Positions 18,503 through 28,400 of a DNA stretch of 52,324 bases are shown piece after piece. The translations under genes were made by a program, and so were the position numbers. A model generated the notes under the pieces. The model made no database searches, was not told where the DNA came from, and worked only from the letters and a program-made list of their open reading frames with translations. The DNA is taken from NCBI GenBank assembly GCA_900543215.1, contig UQQR01000011.1, forward strand, positions 1 through 52,324, written 5' to 3'. Numbering within the stretch: the first letter of the stretch is position 1; every line of letters starts with the position of its first letter. This stretch comes from an uncultured Oscillospiraceae bacterium (GTDB taxonomy: Bacteria; Bacillota; Clostridia; Oscillospirales; Acutalibacteraceae).

Positions 18503-19780
18503 ATGAACATCACCGATATAAAGTCAAAAATAAACGGCGGCGCTTACGACAGCGATTTCACAATGCTTTACGGCGAGCCGACTGCCGCCCGTAACCGTTA
18601 TTTAAAGGCTTGCGAGAGCTTTGTTTCCATATACGGCGAAAGGGACGGCGCACGCCTGTTTTCAGCCCCCGGAAGAACCGAGGTAGGCGGAAACCACACC
18701 GATCACCAGCACGGCTTTGTGCTTGCGGGCAGCGTAAATCTTGATGTTATTGCGGTTGTCGCCCCTAACGGCGACGGTAAGGCTCGCATTAAATCCGAAG
18801 GCTATGATATGGATGTCATAAATTTATCGGAGCTTGATATCGACCCGTCGGAAAACGGCAGAGCCTCGGCGCTTATAAGGGGAGTTCTTTCAAGCTTTAA
18901 AAAGCTCGGCGCACCGATTTCCGGCTTTGATGCCTACACAACCTCAAATGTATTAAAAGGTTCGGGACTTTCCTCCTCCGCAGCGTTTGAAGTGATTGTC
19001 GGAAATATTGTAAACGGTATGTTTTTTGGCAACAAAGCAGACGAAATAACCATTGCAAAAATAGGACAGTACGCCGAAAGAGAATACTTCGGCAAGCCGT
19101 GCGGTCTGCTTGACCAGATGGCAAGCTCGTTAGGCGGCTTTACCTATGCCGATTTTAATGACCCCGCAAACCCGATAACCGAAAAGATAAATCTTGACAT
19201 TCACTCCTTCGGTTACACCCTCTGCGTTGTAGATACAGGCGGAAATCATGCAAATTTAACGCAGGATTATGCCGATATTACCGTTGAATGTAAGAAGATC
19301 AGCAATGCCTTAGGCGTTGATTTCCTGCGTGACGCCGATACCGACCGCTTTTATAACGAAATAGCGGAGCTTCGCCGTTCCTGCGGCGACCGTGCGGTAC
19401 TTCGTGCGTTCCACTTCTTTAATGAGCAGGAGCGTGTAACGGGTCAAAAGGCGGCGCTTAAATCGGGTGATTTTGAAGAATTTTTAAGGCTTGTAAACGA
19501 ATCGGGAGAGTCCTCTTACGATTATCTGCAAAACCTTTATTCAAATTCTGCCGTTTCGGAGCAGGGCTTACCGCTTGCTATTGCGCTCACTAAAAAATTC
19601 CTTAACGGAAAGGGCGCTTGCCGTGTTCACGGCGGCGGATTTGCCGGAACTATACAGTGCTATATTCCGACCGAACGGTTGGACAACTATAAAACAATGA
19701 TCGAGGCTGTATTCGGCAAAAATTCATGCTGTGTGCTTAACATCCGTCCAGTAGGCGGATACGAACTTAAAGCCGACTGA
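18503..19780 (+). CDS. galK: Galactokinase
   Basis: The enzyme phosphorylates galactose to galactose-1-phosphate, the first step of the Leloir pathway. The 425-residue GHMP kinase has the galactokinase signature GRTEVGGNHTDHQHG near 56-70 and the ATP loop GSGLSSSAA near 154-162. The C-terminal GHMP motif is GGGFAGTIQ. It is about 35 residues longer than the Escherichia coli enzyme, mostly N-terminal. GGAGGAG precedes the start. The pairing with ackA and the absence of galT/galE here are uncommon. Confidence 0.93.
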   Translation: MNITDIKSKINGGAYDSDFTMLYGEPTAARNRYLKACESFVSIYGERDGARLFSAPGRTEVGGNHTDHQHGFVLAGSVNLDVIAVVAPNGDGKARIKSEGYDMDVINLSELDIDPSENGRASALIRGVLSSFKKLGAPISGFDAYTTSNVLKGSGLSSSAAFEVIVGNIVNGMFFGNKADEITIAKIGQYAEREYFGKPCGLLDQMASSLGGFTYADFNDPANPITEKINLDIHSFGYTLCVVDTGGNHANLTQDYADITVECKKISNALGVDFLRDADTDRFYNEIAELRRSCGDRAVLRAFHFFNEQERVTGQKAALKSGDFEEFLRLVNESGESSYDYLQNLYSNSAVSEQGLPLAIALTKKFLNGKGACRVHGGGFAGTIQCYIPTERLDNYKTMIEAVFGKNSCCVLNIRPVGGYELKAD

Positions 19781-19790
19781 TTACAAATAA

Positions 19791-19835
19791 AAAGGCACCG
19801 CCGTTTTGAGTTGACAGCAAAACGGCGGTGTTTTC
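19791..19835. terminator. Bidirectional terminator
   Basis: CACCGCCGTTTTG (19796-19808) pairs perfectly with CAAAACGGCGGTG (19818-19830). T-rich tails flank it on both strands. It serves galK and the convergent trxA. Confidence 0.92.
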
Positions 19836-19840
19836 TCTTT

Positions 19841-20146
19841 TTAAAGCATTGAAAGGATTGCCTGCTTAGGCATAGCCCCAACCTCGCTGCGGACTGCCTT
19901 ACCGTCCTTAAAAACCATAAGCGCAGGTATGGAGGATACCGAAAAGCGTTCGGCAAGACCGGGCTGTTCGTCTACATTGACCTTGCAGACCTTAATATCC
20001 TCCCTTTCCTCCGCTATCTCGTCCACAACCGGCGATACCATACGGCAGGGTCCGCACCATACCGCAAAAAAATCAACAAGCACTGTTTTATCGGATAGTA
20101 ATACCTCTTCATCAAAATTATCAGCAGTCAAATTAATAACCGACAT
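19841..20146 (-). CDS. trxA: Thioredoxin
   Basis: A cytoplasmic dithiol-disulfide oxidoreductase of 101 residues with the redox motif WCGPC (C31, C34) and the conserved cis-proline in SIPAL. AUG 20146 is 8 nt behind AGAGG; an in-frame GUG at 20155 is less likely. It lies downstream of asp23 but is separated by a terminator, so it may have its own promoter or depend on readthrough. Confidence 0.95.
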   Translation of the reverse strand: MSVINLTADNFDEEVLLSDKTVLVDFFAVWCGPCRMVSPVVDEIAEEREDIKVCKVNVDEQPGLAERFSVSSIPALMVFKDGKAVRSEVGAMPKQAILSML

Positions 20147-20175
20147 TATTTTCACCTCTTTAATATTCTTACAAA

Positions 20176-20206
20176 AAATGACCCGAATATGATATTCGGG
20201 TCATTT
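20176..20206 (-). terminator. Terminator of asp23
   Basis: AAATGACCCGAAT (20176-20188) and ATTCGGGTCATTT (20194-20206) form a 13-bp stem. The minus-strand tail is ATTTTTTGTAAG. Confidence 0.8.
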
Positions 20207-20214
20207 CATTTTAC

Positions 20215-20574
20215 TTATTGAGCTTCTGCTTCTTGCTTTTCCTCAATCTCAATATCCGCAATATTAACATTGACCCGTGTAACGGCGTTACCCGTCATAG
20301 TTTGCAGCTTATCCTTTATGTTCTGCTGTACCTTCTCGGCAACCTCTTTTGCTTTTGCGTTCTGCTTAACGCATATATAAGCGCTGATTTCAATAGCGCC
20401 GTTTATATTCTCAACCTTAACACCCTTAAAAGCGTTTTTTGTTTTCATAATACCCTTAAGGTCCATAGTTCTTTTGGAAATGCCCGCAACGCCGTCAACT
20501 TCCTTAGCGGCAATCTCGGCCATTTTTTCAAGCACTTCCGTGCTTACAGAAAGCTCTGTTCTGTCATTTGCCAT
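20215..20574 (-). CDS. Asp23/Gls24-family protein (YqhY-like)
   Basis: A 119-residue DUF322 protein, with the family pattern VEVSTEVLEKMAEIAAKEVDGV-like near the N-terminus, a central GVKVENINGAIEI strand, and NVNIADIEIE near the C-terminus. The AUG at 20574 is preceded by AGGAGG; the open frame upstream lacks a start site. It follows spoIIIAH, the same order as yqhY in Bacillus. There YqhY is linked to acetyl-CoA carboxylase control, but the acc genes are not here. Role: cell-envelope or fatty-acid homeostasis, by family. Confidence 0.88.
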   Translation of the reverse strand: MANDRTELSVSTEVLEKMAEIAAKEVDGVAGISKRTMDLKGIMKTKNAFKGVKVENINGAIEISAYICVKQNAKAKEVAEKVQQNIKDKLQTMTGNAVTRVNVNIADIEIEEKQEAEAQ

Positions 20575-20643
20575 GGTATATATACCTCCTGTTACATTAC
20601 TGTTTCCTTTATTATACCACATTTTCAAAATAACTCAATACTT

Positions 20644-21189
20644 TTATTTTATCGGAACTATTTTTATTCCCGAAAGAGGTATATTTGTCTGTGTTGTAAC
20701 CACATCCTGTATCTGGAGTGTCTGCGCCGAGGTAAGACCGTCGGACTTTACTACTATGCTTATTCCCGTGTCATTCATAACCGCAAGCGCCTTTTCAAAA
20801 CCCTTTGCCTTTAAGAGCGCTTCTATATTGCTTTCGCTCTCGGCTCTGTTCGCAAGCTCTTCAAGCTTTGCAAGCGCGGATTTTTTATCATCCTCTGTAA
20901 GCTTTGCCGAGCTTAATGTCTCCTTAACGGTCTCCTCCGCTTCCTTTCTTGCGTCGGAACGCTCCTTTTTTGTTTTGGTGAAATAATCCTCGCTTTTTTC
21001 CTCGTTTGCTTTGGCGGATGTCTGCAAGGTTTCCTTTGAAGAGGAGCTGTTGCTTACATATGAAGCCTCGCCCAGATACTTGCCCGAGGACGGCGTGTAC
21101 TTCATATTAAGCCATACAGCCCCCGCAAGCGCCAAGACCATTGCCGTTACCGCTATTTGTGTTTTACCGAATACCTTACCTTTTTTCAT
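20644..21189 (-). CDS. spoIIIAH: Stage III sporulation protein AH
   Basis: SpoIIIAH is a mother-cell membrane protein. Its extracytoplasmic YscJ/FliF-like domain docks with a forespore partner across the septum to build the feeding-tube channel. The 181-residue protein has a single N-terminal membrane segment (about residues 7-27), a charged low-complexity linker, and a C-terminal ring-building domain with VVKSDGLTSAQTLQIQDVV. AUG 21189 lies behind GGGAGG within the end of spoIIIAG. No spoIIQ gene is in the window. Confidence 0.92.
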   Translation of the reverse strand: MKKGKVFGKTQIAVTAMVLALAGAVWLNMKYTPSSGKYLGEASYVSNSSSSKETLQTSAKANEEKSEDYFTKTKKERSDARKEAEETVKETLSSAKLTEDDKKSALAKLEELANRAESESNIEALLKAKGFEKALAVMNDTGISIVVKSDGLTSAQTLQIQDVVTTQTNIPLSGIKIVPIK

Positions 21190-21736
21190 CAGAGCTTCCT
21201 CCCGCAATATATACTCGTTTTGAAGTAATATTAAGCGCCGCCGTAACGGCGTTTTGTATTTTTTCGTTAATCAGTTCGTCATCGCCTCCCCTGCATACAA
21301 TAGCCACTCCCCTTACCTGCGGCATTTGTGTTGTAACAAGCAGTGCCTGCTCGCCGCCGTCGGCTGATTTTACCGTTATGTAGCTTTGCTTATTTTCACT
21401 GCTTGTGCTTTTTGAATTGCTCTCGGTCTTGTCTGCCGAAGACCCCTCGTTTACATCGGCATAGGAATAGCTTATACCGCTTTCAAGAGTTACCACGACG
21501 GTCGGATCGGAACTGCCCGTAATTTCCTTTACGATGCTTTTAATGTTTTCTTCAAGCTGTAATCTGTATTCCTCGGCGGTAATACCATCGTCAGAGGCGT
21601 ATGAAGCCTTTTTACCGTCCGATTTTTTACCCGCAAAGGATGAAATGCAAATAAGCACCATGCCTATCAATCCGGCTATCAGCATAATTTTGGGATTTTT
21701 CACCTTTGCCGACAGTTTTTTGAGCGACTCATTCAT
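21176..21736 (-). CDS. spoIIIAG: Stage III sporulation protein AG
   Basis: The 186-residue protein has an N-terminal membrane segment (about residues 17-35). Its extracytoplasmic domain has the SpoIIIAG strand pattern VVVTLESGISYSYA, a Ser/Lys-rich insertion near residues 90-115, and the ending VRGVAIVCRGGDD. SpoIIIAG forms the large ring of the A-Q complex. It overlaps spoIIIAF upstream and spoIIIAH downstream, indicating tight coupling. Confidence 0.92.
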   Translation of the reverse strand: MNESLKKLSAKVKNPKIMLIAGLIGMVLICISSFAGKKSDGKKASYASDDGITAEEYRLQLEENIKSIVKEITGSSDPTVVVTLESGISYSYADVNEGSSADKTESNSKSTSSENKQSYITVKSADGGEQALLVTTQMPQVRGVAIVCRGGDDELINEKIQNAVTAALNITSKRVYIAGGSSDEKR

Positions 21737-22156
21737 TTATAACCACTACCTCGTAATTTTTCGCCGCGTCCGCAAGCGCTTCTCTTATCTTATAATCCGG
21801 TTCGTTGGAATAAATCAGTATCTTAGTAATACTTATGCTGCCGTTTTCGGATTTATCCGTACAAACCGTAATTTCGTTAAAATTTATTCCGGCGGCGGTG
21901 AGCGCCTGCTTGTAAACATATACCGCGGCGTCGGTTATAAGCTCGGCTTCGCTCTTACCGCTGAATTGCTCCGCCTTATAATCAAAATCAAACCTTGCGG
22001 CGCCAAGCGGCGCGAATGAAACTATTATCGCCAAAAAGCAAAGACTTAAAACATAACGCACCGGTTTTGCCATACTGCCGTCCGGACTTATAAGATACAA
22101 TGCGCCTATCAGTATCATAGCGGCGCAAGCCGAAGTCAAAAAGCTGTTAAGCCAAC

Positions 22157-22160
<4 letters not shown>
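21729..22160 (-). CDS. spoIIIAF: Stage III sporulation protein AF
   Basis: The 143-residue protein has two N-terminal membrane helices (about residues 9-25 and 34-52) and a soluble C-terminal domain with a YscJ/FliF-like pattern, shorter than the 206-residue Bacillus protein. It is the fifth cistron from the 3' end of the spoIIIA operon region. The starts and stops overlap with AE and AG by 4 and 8 nt. Confidence 0.88.
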
Positions 22161-23673
<1,513 letters not shown>

Positions 23674-23675
23674 AT

Positions 23676-23870
23676 CTACAAACCGAAAAGGCTTTTAACG
23701 GCGGTAAAAAGGTCGGCTATGGCATTTACCACCATAAGCAGTACAACCACAAGTCCCGCAAGAGTAGTAAGCATTGCCTGATCTTCCCTGCCTGACCTTA
23801 CAAGCACTAAATTAAGCACCGTTACTATAATTCCTATCGCCGCTATCCTGAAAATAAAATCGACATCCAT
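23676..23870 (-). CDS. spoIIIAC: Stage III sporulation protein AC
   Basis: A 64-residue protein with two hydrophobic helices. AUG 23870 is 6 nt behind AGGTGA; GUG 23879 is in frame but lacks spacing. AC and AD share a fold similar to export-apparatus helices and are stacked next to each other. Confidence 0.9.
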   Translation of the reverse strand: MDVDFIFRIAAIGIIVTVLNLVLVRSGREDQAMLTTLAGLVVVLLMVVNAIADLFTAVKSLFGL

Positions 23871-23879
23871 TGATTTCAC

Positions 23880-24332
23880 CTACAAAAAAAACACACAAAT
23901 AAAAAGTCCGCCCAAAACGCCCAGCGTACCGTAAAGACGGCACAGCTCGCCGCATTTTTTCTCGGCTTCGTTGCACTGCTTCCGCATAAGCGTTATGTAA
24001 AGCTCGGTACGCTCACATTCGGCTTCGGCGTCCGACATTCCTATATCGGTAAAAAACTCCTTGAGCACCTCGGCGTCGCCCTTTGTAAGCCACTCGCAGT
24101 CAAGCCTTGCCAAGTCACTTGATAGCGACGCGGTTTTGCCGAAGCTCTTTTCGATTATCTCTCCTATTTCCCCCGCGCCTGTTCTTACTCTCTCGCGAAG
24201 CTCGGTCATAGAGCATATAATTCCGCGAAGCTTTTTTTCACGCATTTTAAGTTTATATGAATTATAAAAACCGAAGCCTGCAGAAGAAAGAAATATAATA
24301 ATAAGCCCCGATAATTTAAACAGCCACGCCAC
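23880..24332 (-). CDS. spoIIIAB: Stage III sporulation protein AB
   Basis: The 150-residue protein has membrane helices at both ends (about residues 5-23 and 132-149) and a mainly helical cytoplasmic middle with LRERVRTG and a Glu/Cys-rich segment. It resembles GspF-like platform proteins. The start is GUG 24332 behind AAAGGAG, overlapping spoIIIAA by 17 nt. Confidence 0.9.
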   Translation of the reverse strand: MAWLFKLSGLIIIFLSSAGFGFYNSYKLKMREKKLRGIICSMTELRERVRTGAGEIGEIIEKSFGKTASLSSDLARLDCEWLTKGDAEVLKEFFTDIGMSDAEAECERTELYITLMRKQCNEAEKKCGELCRLYGTLGVLGGLFICVFFL

Positions 24333-25251
24333 TGATAAGCTCCTTTGTGTTTATAAATCTGATTGTTCCGCCGTGCAGCTGGGGCAAAACCGCTATTTCG
24401 GATATTGCGCCGCTTTTTACAAGAGACGCCGTCACATCCCTTTTAAGAATGTCCGCCGCACTTCCTATATGAGCGGTGGTTATTACGCTGACCCCCGCGC
24501 AAAAGCTTTCCTTTACACGGGCAAGCTCATCCTTTGTGCCTATTTCGTCAAATACCGCAATATCGGGGAACATTGTCCTGACCGCAATTTCAAGCCCCTG
24601 CGCCTTATCGCCGATAAGCAGTACATCGCTGTTTGCGCCGAGGTCGTTTTGGACTTTGCCGCGAGAACTTCCCGATATTTCACCTCTGCTGTCTATAACG
24701 GCAACACGGTACGCCTTTCCGCACAGACCGCCTGCCAACTGCCGCACAAGGTCCCTTAAAACCGTAGTTTTTCCGCTCCCCGGCGGACCTGCGATAAGCA
24801 GACCGCCGCCTGTATACCGCCTCGCTATATCGTTTGCCGCACCGAAAATTTCCCTTGCTATTCTGATATTTAAAGAGGATACATTATGCATAGCGCCACC
24901 AGATGACAACGTACCGCAAATACCTGCGCGGTGTCCGCCCTCCATTATAATAAACCCGTTTTTAAGTTCTTCGGCGTGCGCATAAACGGAGCTTTTACAC
25001 AAAAGTCTGAAGCTCTCTTCTATATCGCTTTTTTCAGCCCTTAAAGCATTTGACGCAAGCGAAAACGAAGTTTGTCCGTTTTCCGATACAAATACGGTTT
25101 CTCCGCCTACCGTAAGCGCTACGGGCAGATCGCATCTGAGTCTTATTTCCTCGGCGTTCCGCTTAACGACTGCGGGGAGCTTTTCGAGCGTTCGTCTCAG
25201 TCTCGGGGCAACGCCGTAAAGCGCACTTTCAAATTTGCCTTTATTTTCCAT
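24316..25251 (-). CDS. spoIIIAA: Stage III sporulation protein AA (secretion-type ATPase)
   Basis: A mother-cell ATPase that powers the SpoIIIA-SpoIIQ complex. The 311-residue protein has Walker A GPPGSGKTT near 148-156 and Walker B IAVFDEIG near 217-224. An N-terminal RAGICGT segment is also typical. The frame is open to 25464, but AUG 25251 follows GAGGTGAGG. A sigma-E-like promoter ends just upstream, so the upstream extension is not coding. Confidence 0.95.
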   Translation of the reverse strand: MENKGKFESALYGVAPRLRRTLEKLPAVVKRNAEEIRLRCDLPVALTVGGETVFVSENGQTSFSLASNALRAEKSDIEESFRLLCKSSVYAHAEELKNGFIIMEGGHRAGICGTLSSGGAMHNVSSLNIRIAREIFGAANDIARRYTGGGLLIAGPPGSGKTTVLRDLVRQLAGGLCGKAYRVAVIDSRGEISGSSRGKVQNDLGANSDVLLIGDKAQGLEIAVRTMFPDIAVFDEIGTKDELARVKESFCAGVSVITTAHIGSAADILKRDVTASLVKSGAISEIAVLPQLHGGTIRFINTKELISGVAV

Positions 25252-25270
25252 TTTCCTCACCTCACAGTAA

Positions 25271-25299
25271 ATACTATGAAAAGGTTGTCCCCGATATGA
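25271..25299 (-). promoter_or_regulatory. Sigma-E-type promoter for spoIIIA
   Basis: On the minus strand TCATATC (25299-25293) is separated by 14 nt from CATAGTAT (25278-25271). The Bacillus sigma-E consensus is KMATATT, 14 nt, CATACAHT, so this matches 6/7 and 6/8. It implies a very short leader before AUG 25251. Confidence 0.7.
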
Positions 25300-25308
25300 C
25301 AAGCTGTA

Positions 25309-25353
25309 TGGCAAAGTATTATAGTATTTTTTTGAAAAAATGTGGCAAAGTAT
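25309..25353 (+). repeat. Pair of 11-bp direct repeats upstream of the sugar ABC operon
   Basis: TGGCAAAGTAT occurs at 25309-25319 and 25343-25353, 34 bp apart. They lie between spoIIIAA and the binding-protein gene, possibly as regulator sites. Confidence 0.5.
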
Positions 25354-25381
25354 AAAAAGAAATATATTACGGAGGTAAATT

Positions 25382-26725
25382 ATGAAAAAATATTTTTCTT
25401 TATTTTTGGCATCAATTTGCATTTTGTCCTGCATAACCCTCTCGGGTTGCGGCAAAAAAAGCACAAAAGGAGAGGTTTATTTTCTCAATTTTAAACCCGA
25501 ATCCGCTTTTGTTTACGAGGAGCTGGCTAAAAAATACGAGCAGGAAAAGGGTGTAAAGGTTAAGGTTGTAACCGCAGCCGCAAACAACTACGAACAAACA
25601 CTTAAATCGGAGATCGCAAAATCAAGCGCTCCGACAATTTTTCAGGTAAACGGACCTATCGGCTATGACAGTTGGAAGGATTACTGCCTTGATATCAAGG
25701 ACAGCAAGCTTTACGATATTCTTTCCGATAAATCGCTTGCAATAAAGGACGGCGACGGCGTTTACGGCATACCCTATGTGGTTGAGGGCTACGGCATTAT
25801 TTACAACAACGCTATAATGAAAAAATACTTTGAGCTGCCCGATAAAAAGACCGATCTTACCTCTGCCGACCAGATAGACAGCTTTGATAAGCTGAAGGCT
25901 GTGACCGAGGATATGACGGCAAACCTTGATAAACTCGGTATTGAAGGCGTTTTTGCCTCTACCTCGTTGGCGTCGGGCGAGGACTGGCGCTGGCAGACCC
26001 ATCTTTTGAATGTTCCGCTTTACTATGAATTCAGCGAGGACGCAGGCGACAGAGCAGACCCCACCGTATTCGGTCTTAAAGCTAAAGAAATAAAGTTCAA
26101 GTATTCCGATAATTTTGATAAAATATTCGATCTGTATATCAACAACTCTGTTACAAAGCCGACTCTTTTAGGCTCCAAATCGGTTGCGGATTCTATGTCG
26201 GAATTTGCTCTCGGTAAAGCGGCAATGGTTCAAAACGGCAACTGGGCTTGGTCGCAAATATCAGGCGTTAAAGGCAACACCGTAAAGGCGGAGAACATTA
26301 AAATGCTGCCTATATATGTCGGTATGGACGGCGAAAAGGGTCAGGGTATATGCGTAGGTACGGAAAATTACCTTGCGATAAACAAAAAGGCGACAAAGGA
26401 ACAGCAGGATAATTCTCTCGATTTCCTTTACTGGCTGTTTTCAAGCGAAACGGGAAAGAAATATGTCACCGAAAAGCTCGGCTTTATAACCCCGTTCAAC
26501 ACCTTTTCGGAAAACGAACAGCCTGACGATCCGCTTGCAAAGGAAATATCCCGTTATTTAAACGACGATTCCGTAAAGAGCATACCTTGGATATTCACCT
26601 CATTCCCGAGCGAGGCATATAAAAAGAGCGTAGGCAGCGCATTGCTTGACTATGTTCAGGGAAACAAAAAATGGGACGAGGTAAACAAAACCATATCTGA
26701 TAAATGGAAGAGTGAACGCAAGTAA
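25382..26725 (+). CDS. Sugar ABC transporter substrate-binding lipoprotein
   Basis: The 447-residue protein has a lipoprotein signal ending LSGC (C23), so it is anchored to the outer face of the membrane. The body is a cluster B (MalE/MsmE-type) solute-binding protein; DYCLDIKDSKLYD, GIPYVVEGYGIIYNN and FALGKAAMVQNGNWAW are family-like segments. The start follows GGAGG. The adjacent malQ suggests maltodextrins or similar glucans, but ligand identity is inferred. The permeases follow directly, the first start overlapping the stop (TAATG). Confidence 0.92.
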   Translation: MKKYFSLFLASICILSCITLSGCGKKSTKGEVYFLNFKPESAFVYEELAKKYEQEKGVKVKVVTAAANNYEQTLKSEIAKSSAPTIFQVNGPIGYDSWKDYCLDIKDSKLYDILSDKSLAIKDGDGVYGIPYVVEGYGIIYNNAIMKKYFELPDKKTDLTSADQIDSFDKLKAVTEDMTANLDKLGIEGVFASTSLASGEDWRWQTHLLNVPLYYEFSEDAGDRADPTVFGLKAKEIKFKYSDNFDKIFDLYINNSVTKPTLLGSKSVADSMSEFALGKAAMVQNGNWAWSQISGVKGNTVKAENIKMLPIYVGMDGEKGQGICVGTENYLAINKKATKEQQDNSLDFLYWLFSSETGKKYVTEKLGFITPFNTFSENEQPDDPLAKEISRYLNDDSVKSIPWIFTSFPSEAYKKSVGSALLDYVQGNKKWDEVNKTISDKWKSERK

Positions 26726-27570
26726 TGAACAAGACCGTAAAGCGCTGGTTTCCCGTTTTTGTTCTTCCTACGCTTATAGCCTTCCTGATTGCGTTTGTCA
26801 TACCGTTTGTACTCGGCGTAGTTCTGTCGTTTACGGAGTTCAGAACGGTTGCGGACGCAAAATTCGTAGGACTTGAAAATTATATAAGGGCATTCAGTGA
26901 TGACACCCTATTCCTTGATTCGTTGTGGTTTACGGTAAAATTTGCGGTTGTATCCGTAATCGGCATAAATGTTATCGCTTTTATACTGGCGCTTCTTTTC
27001 ACAAGGGATCTGCCCGGCACCAACTTTTTCCGCACCGTGTTTTTTATGCCGAACCTGATAGGCGGAATAGTGCTCGGCTATATATGGCAGGTCATTATAA
27101 ACGGCGTGCTTTACAGATACGGTTATTCTATAACCTCCAACCCGACATACGGCTTTTGGGGGCTTGTAATTCTGATGCACTGGCAGCTTATCGGCTATAT
27201 GATGATAATTTATATAGCCGGTATACAGAATATCCCCGGCGATATTATGGAAGCCGCAAGGGTTGACGGCGCGGGAGCGTTTACCGTTCTTACAAAAATA
27301 ACCATTCCGTCGGTTATGCCGTCGGTTACGATATGCCTTTTTCTCACCATTACCAATTCGTTCAAGCTTTTTGACCAAAACCTTGCGCTCACAGCAGGCG
27401 CCCCCGGCGACCGAACCCAAATGGTAGCTCTTGATATTTACAACACCTTTTATTCAAGAACGGGCTTTGAGGGCGTAGGACAGGCAAAGGCGGTCATATT
27501 CTTTATTATTGTGGCGGTAATTTCCTTGGCTCAGCTTTATATTACACGCAGAAAAGAGGTTGAAAGCTGA
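26725..27570 (+). CDS. ABC sugar transporter permease, MalF/MsmF type
   Basis: The 281-residue membrane protein has six predicted helices and the cytoplasmic EAA loop EAARVDGAGAFTVLTKITIP near 187-206, which contacts the ATPase. It is the first of two permeases. No ATPase gene is in the operon, as is common in Firmicutes using a shared MsmK-type ATPase encoded elsewhere. Confidence 0.93.
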   Translation: MNKTVKRWFPVFVLPTLIAFLIAFVIPFVLGVVLSFTEFRTVADAKFVGLENYIRAFSDDTLFLDSLWFTVKFAVVSVIGINVIAFILALLFTRDLPGTNFFRTVFFMPNLIGGIVLGYIWQVIINGVLYRYGYSITSNPTYGFWGLVILMHWQLIGYMMIIYIAGIQNIPGDIMEAARVDGAGAFTVLTKITIPSVMPSVTICLFLTITNSFKLFDQNLALTAGAPGDRTQMVALDIYNTFYSRTGFEGVGQAKAVIFFIIVAVISLAQLYITRRKEVES

Positions 27571-28400
27571 TGGACAGAAAAATATTCAACACCGTTTCGT
27601 TTATATTGCTTGTCGGCTTTGCCGCCGCCTTTATATTCCCGATAGCGGTTGTGTTTATCAACTCGTTCAAAGCAAAATTTTCAATAAATTCATCGCCCTT
27701 TTCACTTCCTATGGGCGATGAATTTGTAGGTCCTTCAAACTACACCGAGGGCATAAAAAGCACAGGCTTTCCGCCGGCGTTCGGCTGGTCGCTTTTTATC
27801 ACCGTATTCTCGGTTGCGCTTATTATAATCTGCACCTCTATGTGCGCATGGTATATCGTTAGGGTTAAAAGCCTTTTTACCGGAGCGCTTTATTACGCAC
27901 TTGTGTTCTCAATGATAGTCCCCTTTCAAATGGTAATGTTTACAATGTCAAAAACCGCAAACCTCTTGCATCTTGACAATCCTCTTGGTATAATATTTAT
28001 ATATTTGGGCTTCGGTGCAGGGCTTTCGGTATTTATGTTCACGGGCTTTATAAAAACAGTTCCCTTAGGCATAGAGGAAGCAGCTACCATTGACGGCTGC
28101 TCGCCTATTCAGACCTTTGCGCTTATAGTATTCCCGATATTGAAACCCACAGCCGTTACCGTTGCGATACTGAATACAATGTGGATATGGAACGATTATC
28201 TTCTGCCATATCTTGTTATAGGCAGCGACTATAAAACCATTCCCGTCGCAATACAGTATTTAAAGGGCGGATACGGCTCGGTGGATATGGGCGCTATGAT
28301 GGCGATGCTCGTTCTGTCCGTAATACCGGTAATAGTGTTTTACCTATCCAGTCAGAAATATATTATAAAAGGGGTTGCGGCAGGTGCTGTTAAAGGATAA
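27570..28400 (+). CDS. ABC sugar transporter permease, MalG/MsmG type
   Basis: The 276-residue partner permease has six helices and the EAA loop EEAATIDGCSPIQTFALIVF near 170-189. Its start overlaps the previous stop by one base, and its end overlaps the malQ frame by 17 nt. All four genes therefore look translationally coupled. Confidence 0.93.
   Translation: MDRKIFNTVSFILLVGFAAAFIFPIAVVFINSFKAKFSINSSPFSLPMGDEFVGPSNYTEGIKSTGFPPAFGWSLFITVFSVALIIICTSMCAWYIVRVKSLFTGALYYALVFSMIVPFQMVMFTMSKTANLLHLDNPLGIIFIYLGFGAGLSVFMFTGFIKTVPLGIEEAATIDGCSPIQTFALIVFPILKPTAVTVAILNTMWIWNDYLLPYLVIGSDYKTIPVAIQYLKGGYGSVDMGAMMAMLVLSVIPVIVFYLSSQKYIIKGVAAGAVKG

Noticed and set aside
25252..25464. 71-codon N-terminal extension of spoIIIAA
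   Set aside because: It crosses the sigma-E-type promoter, and the ribosome site belongs to AUG 25251.
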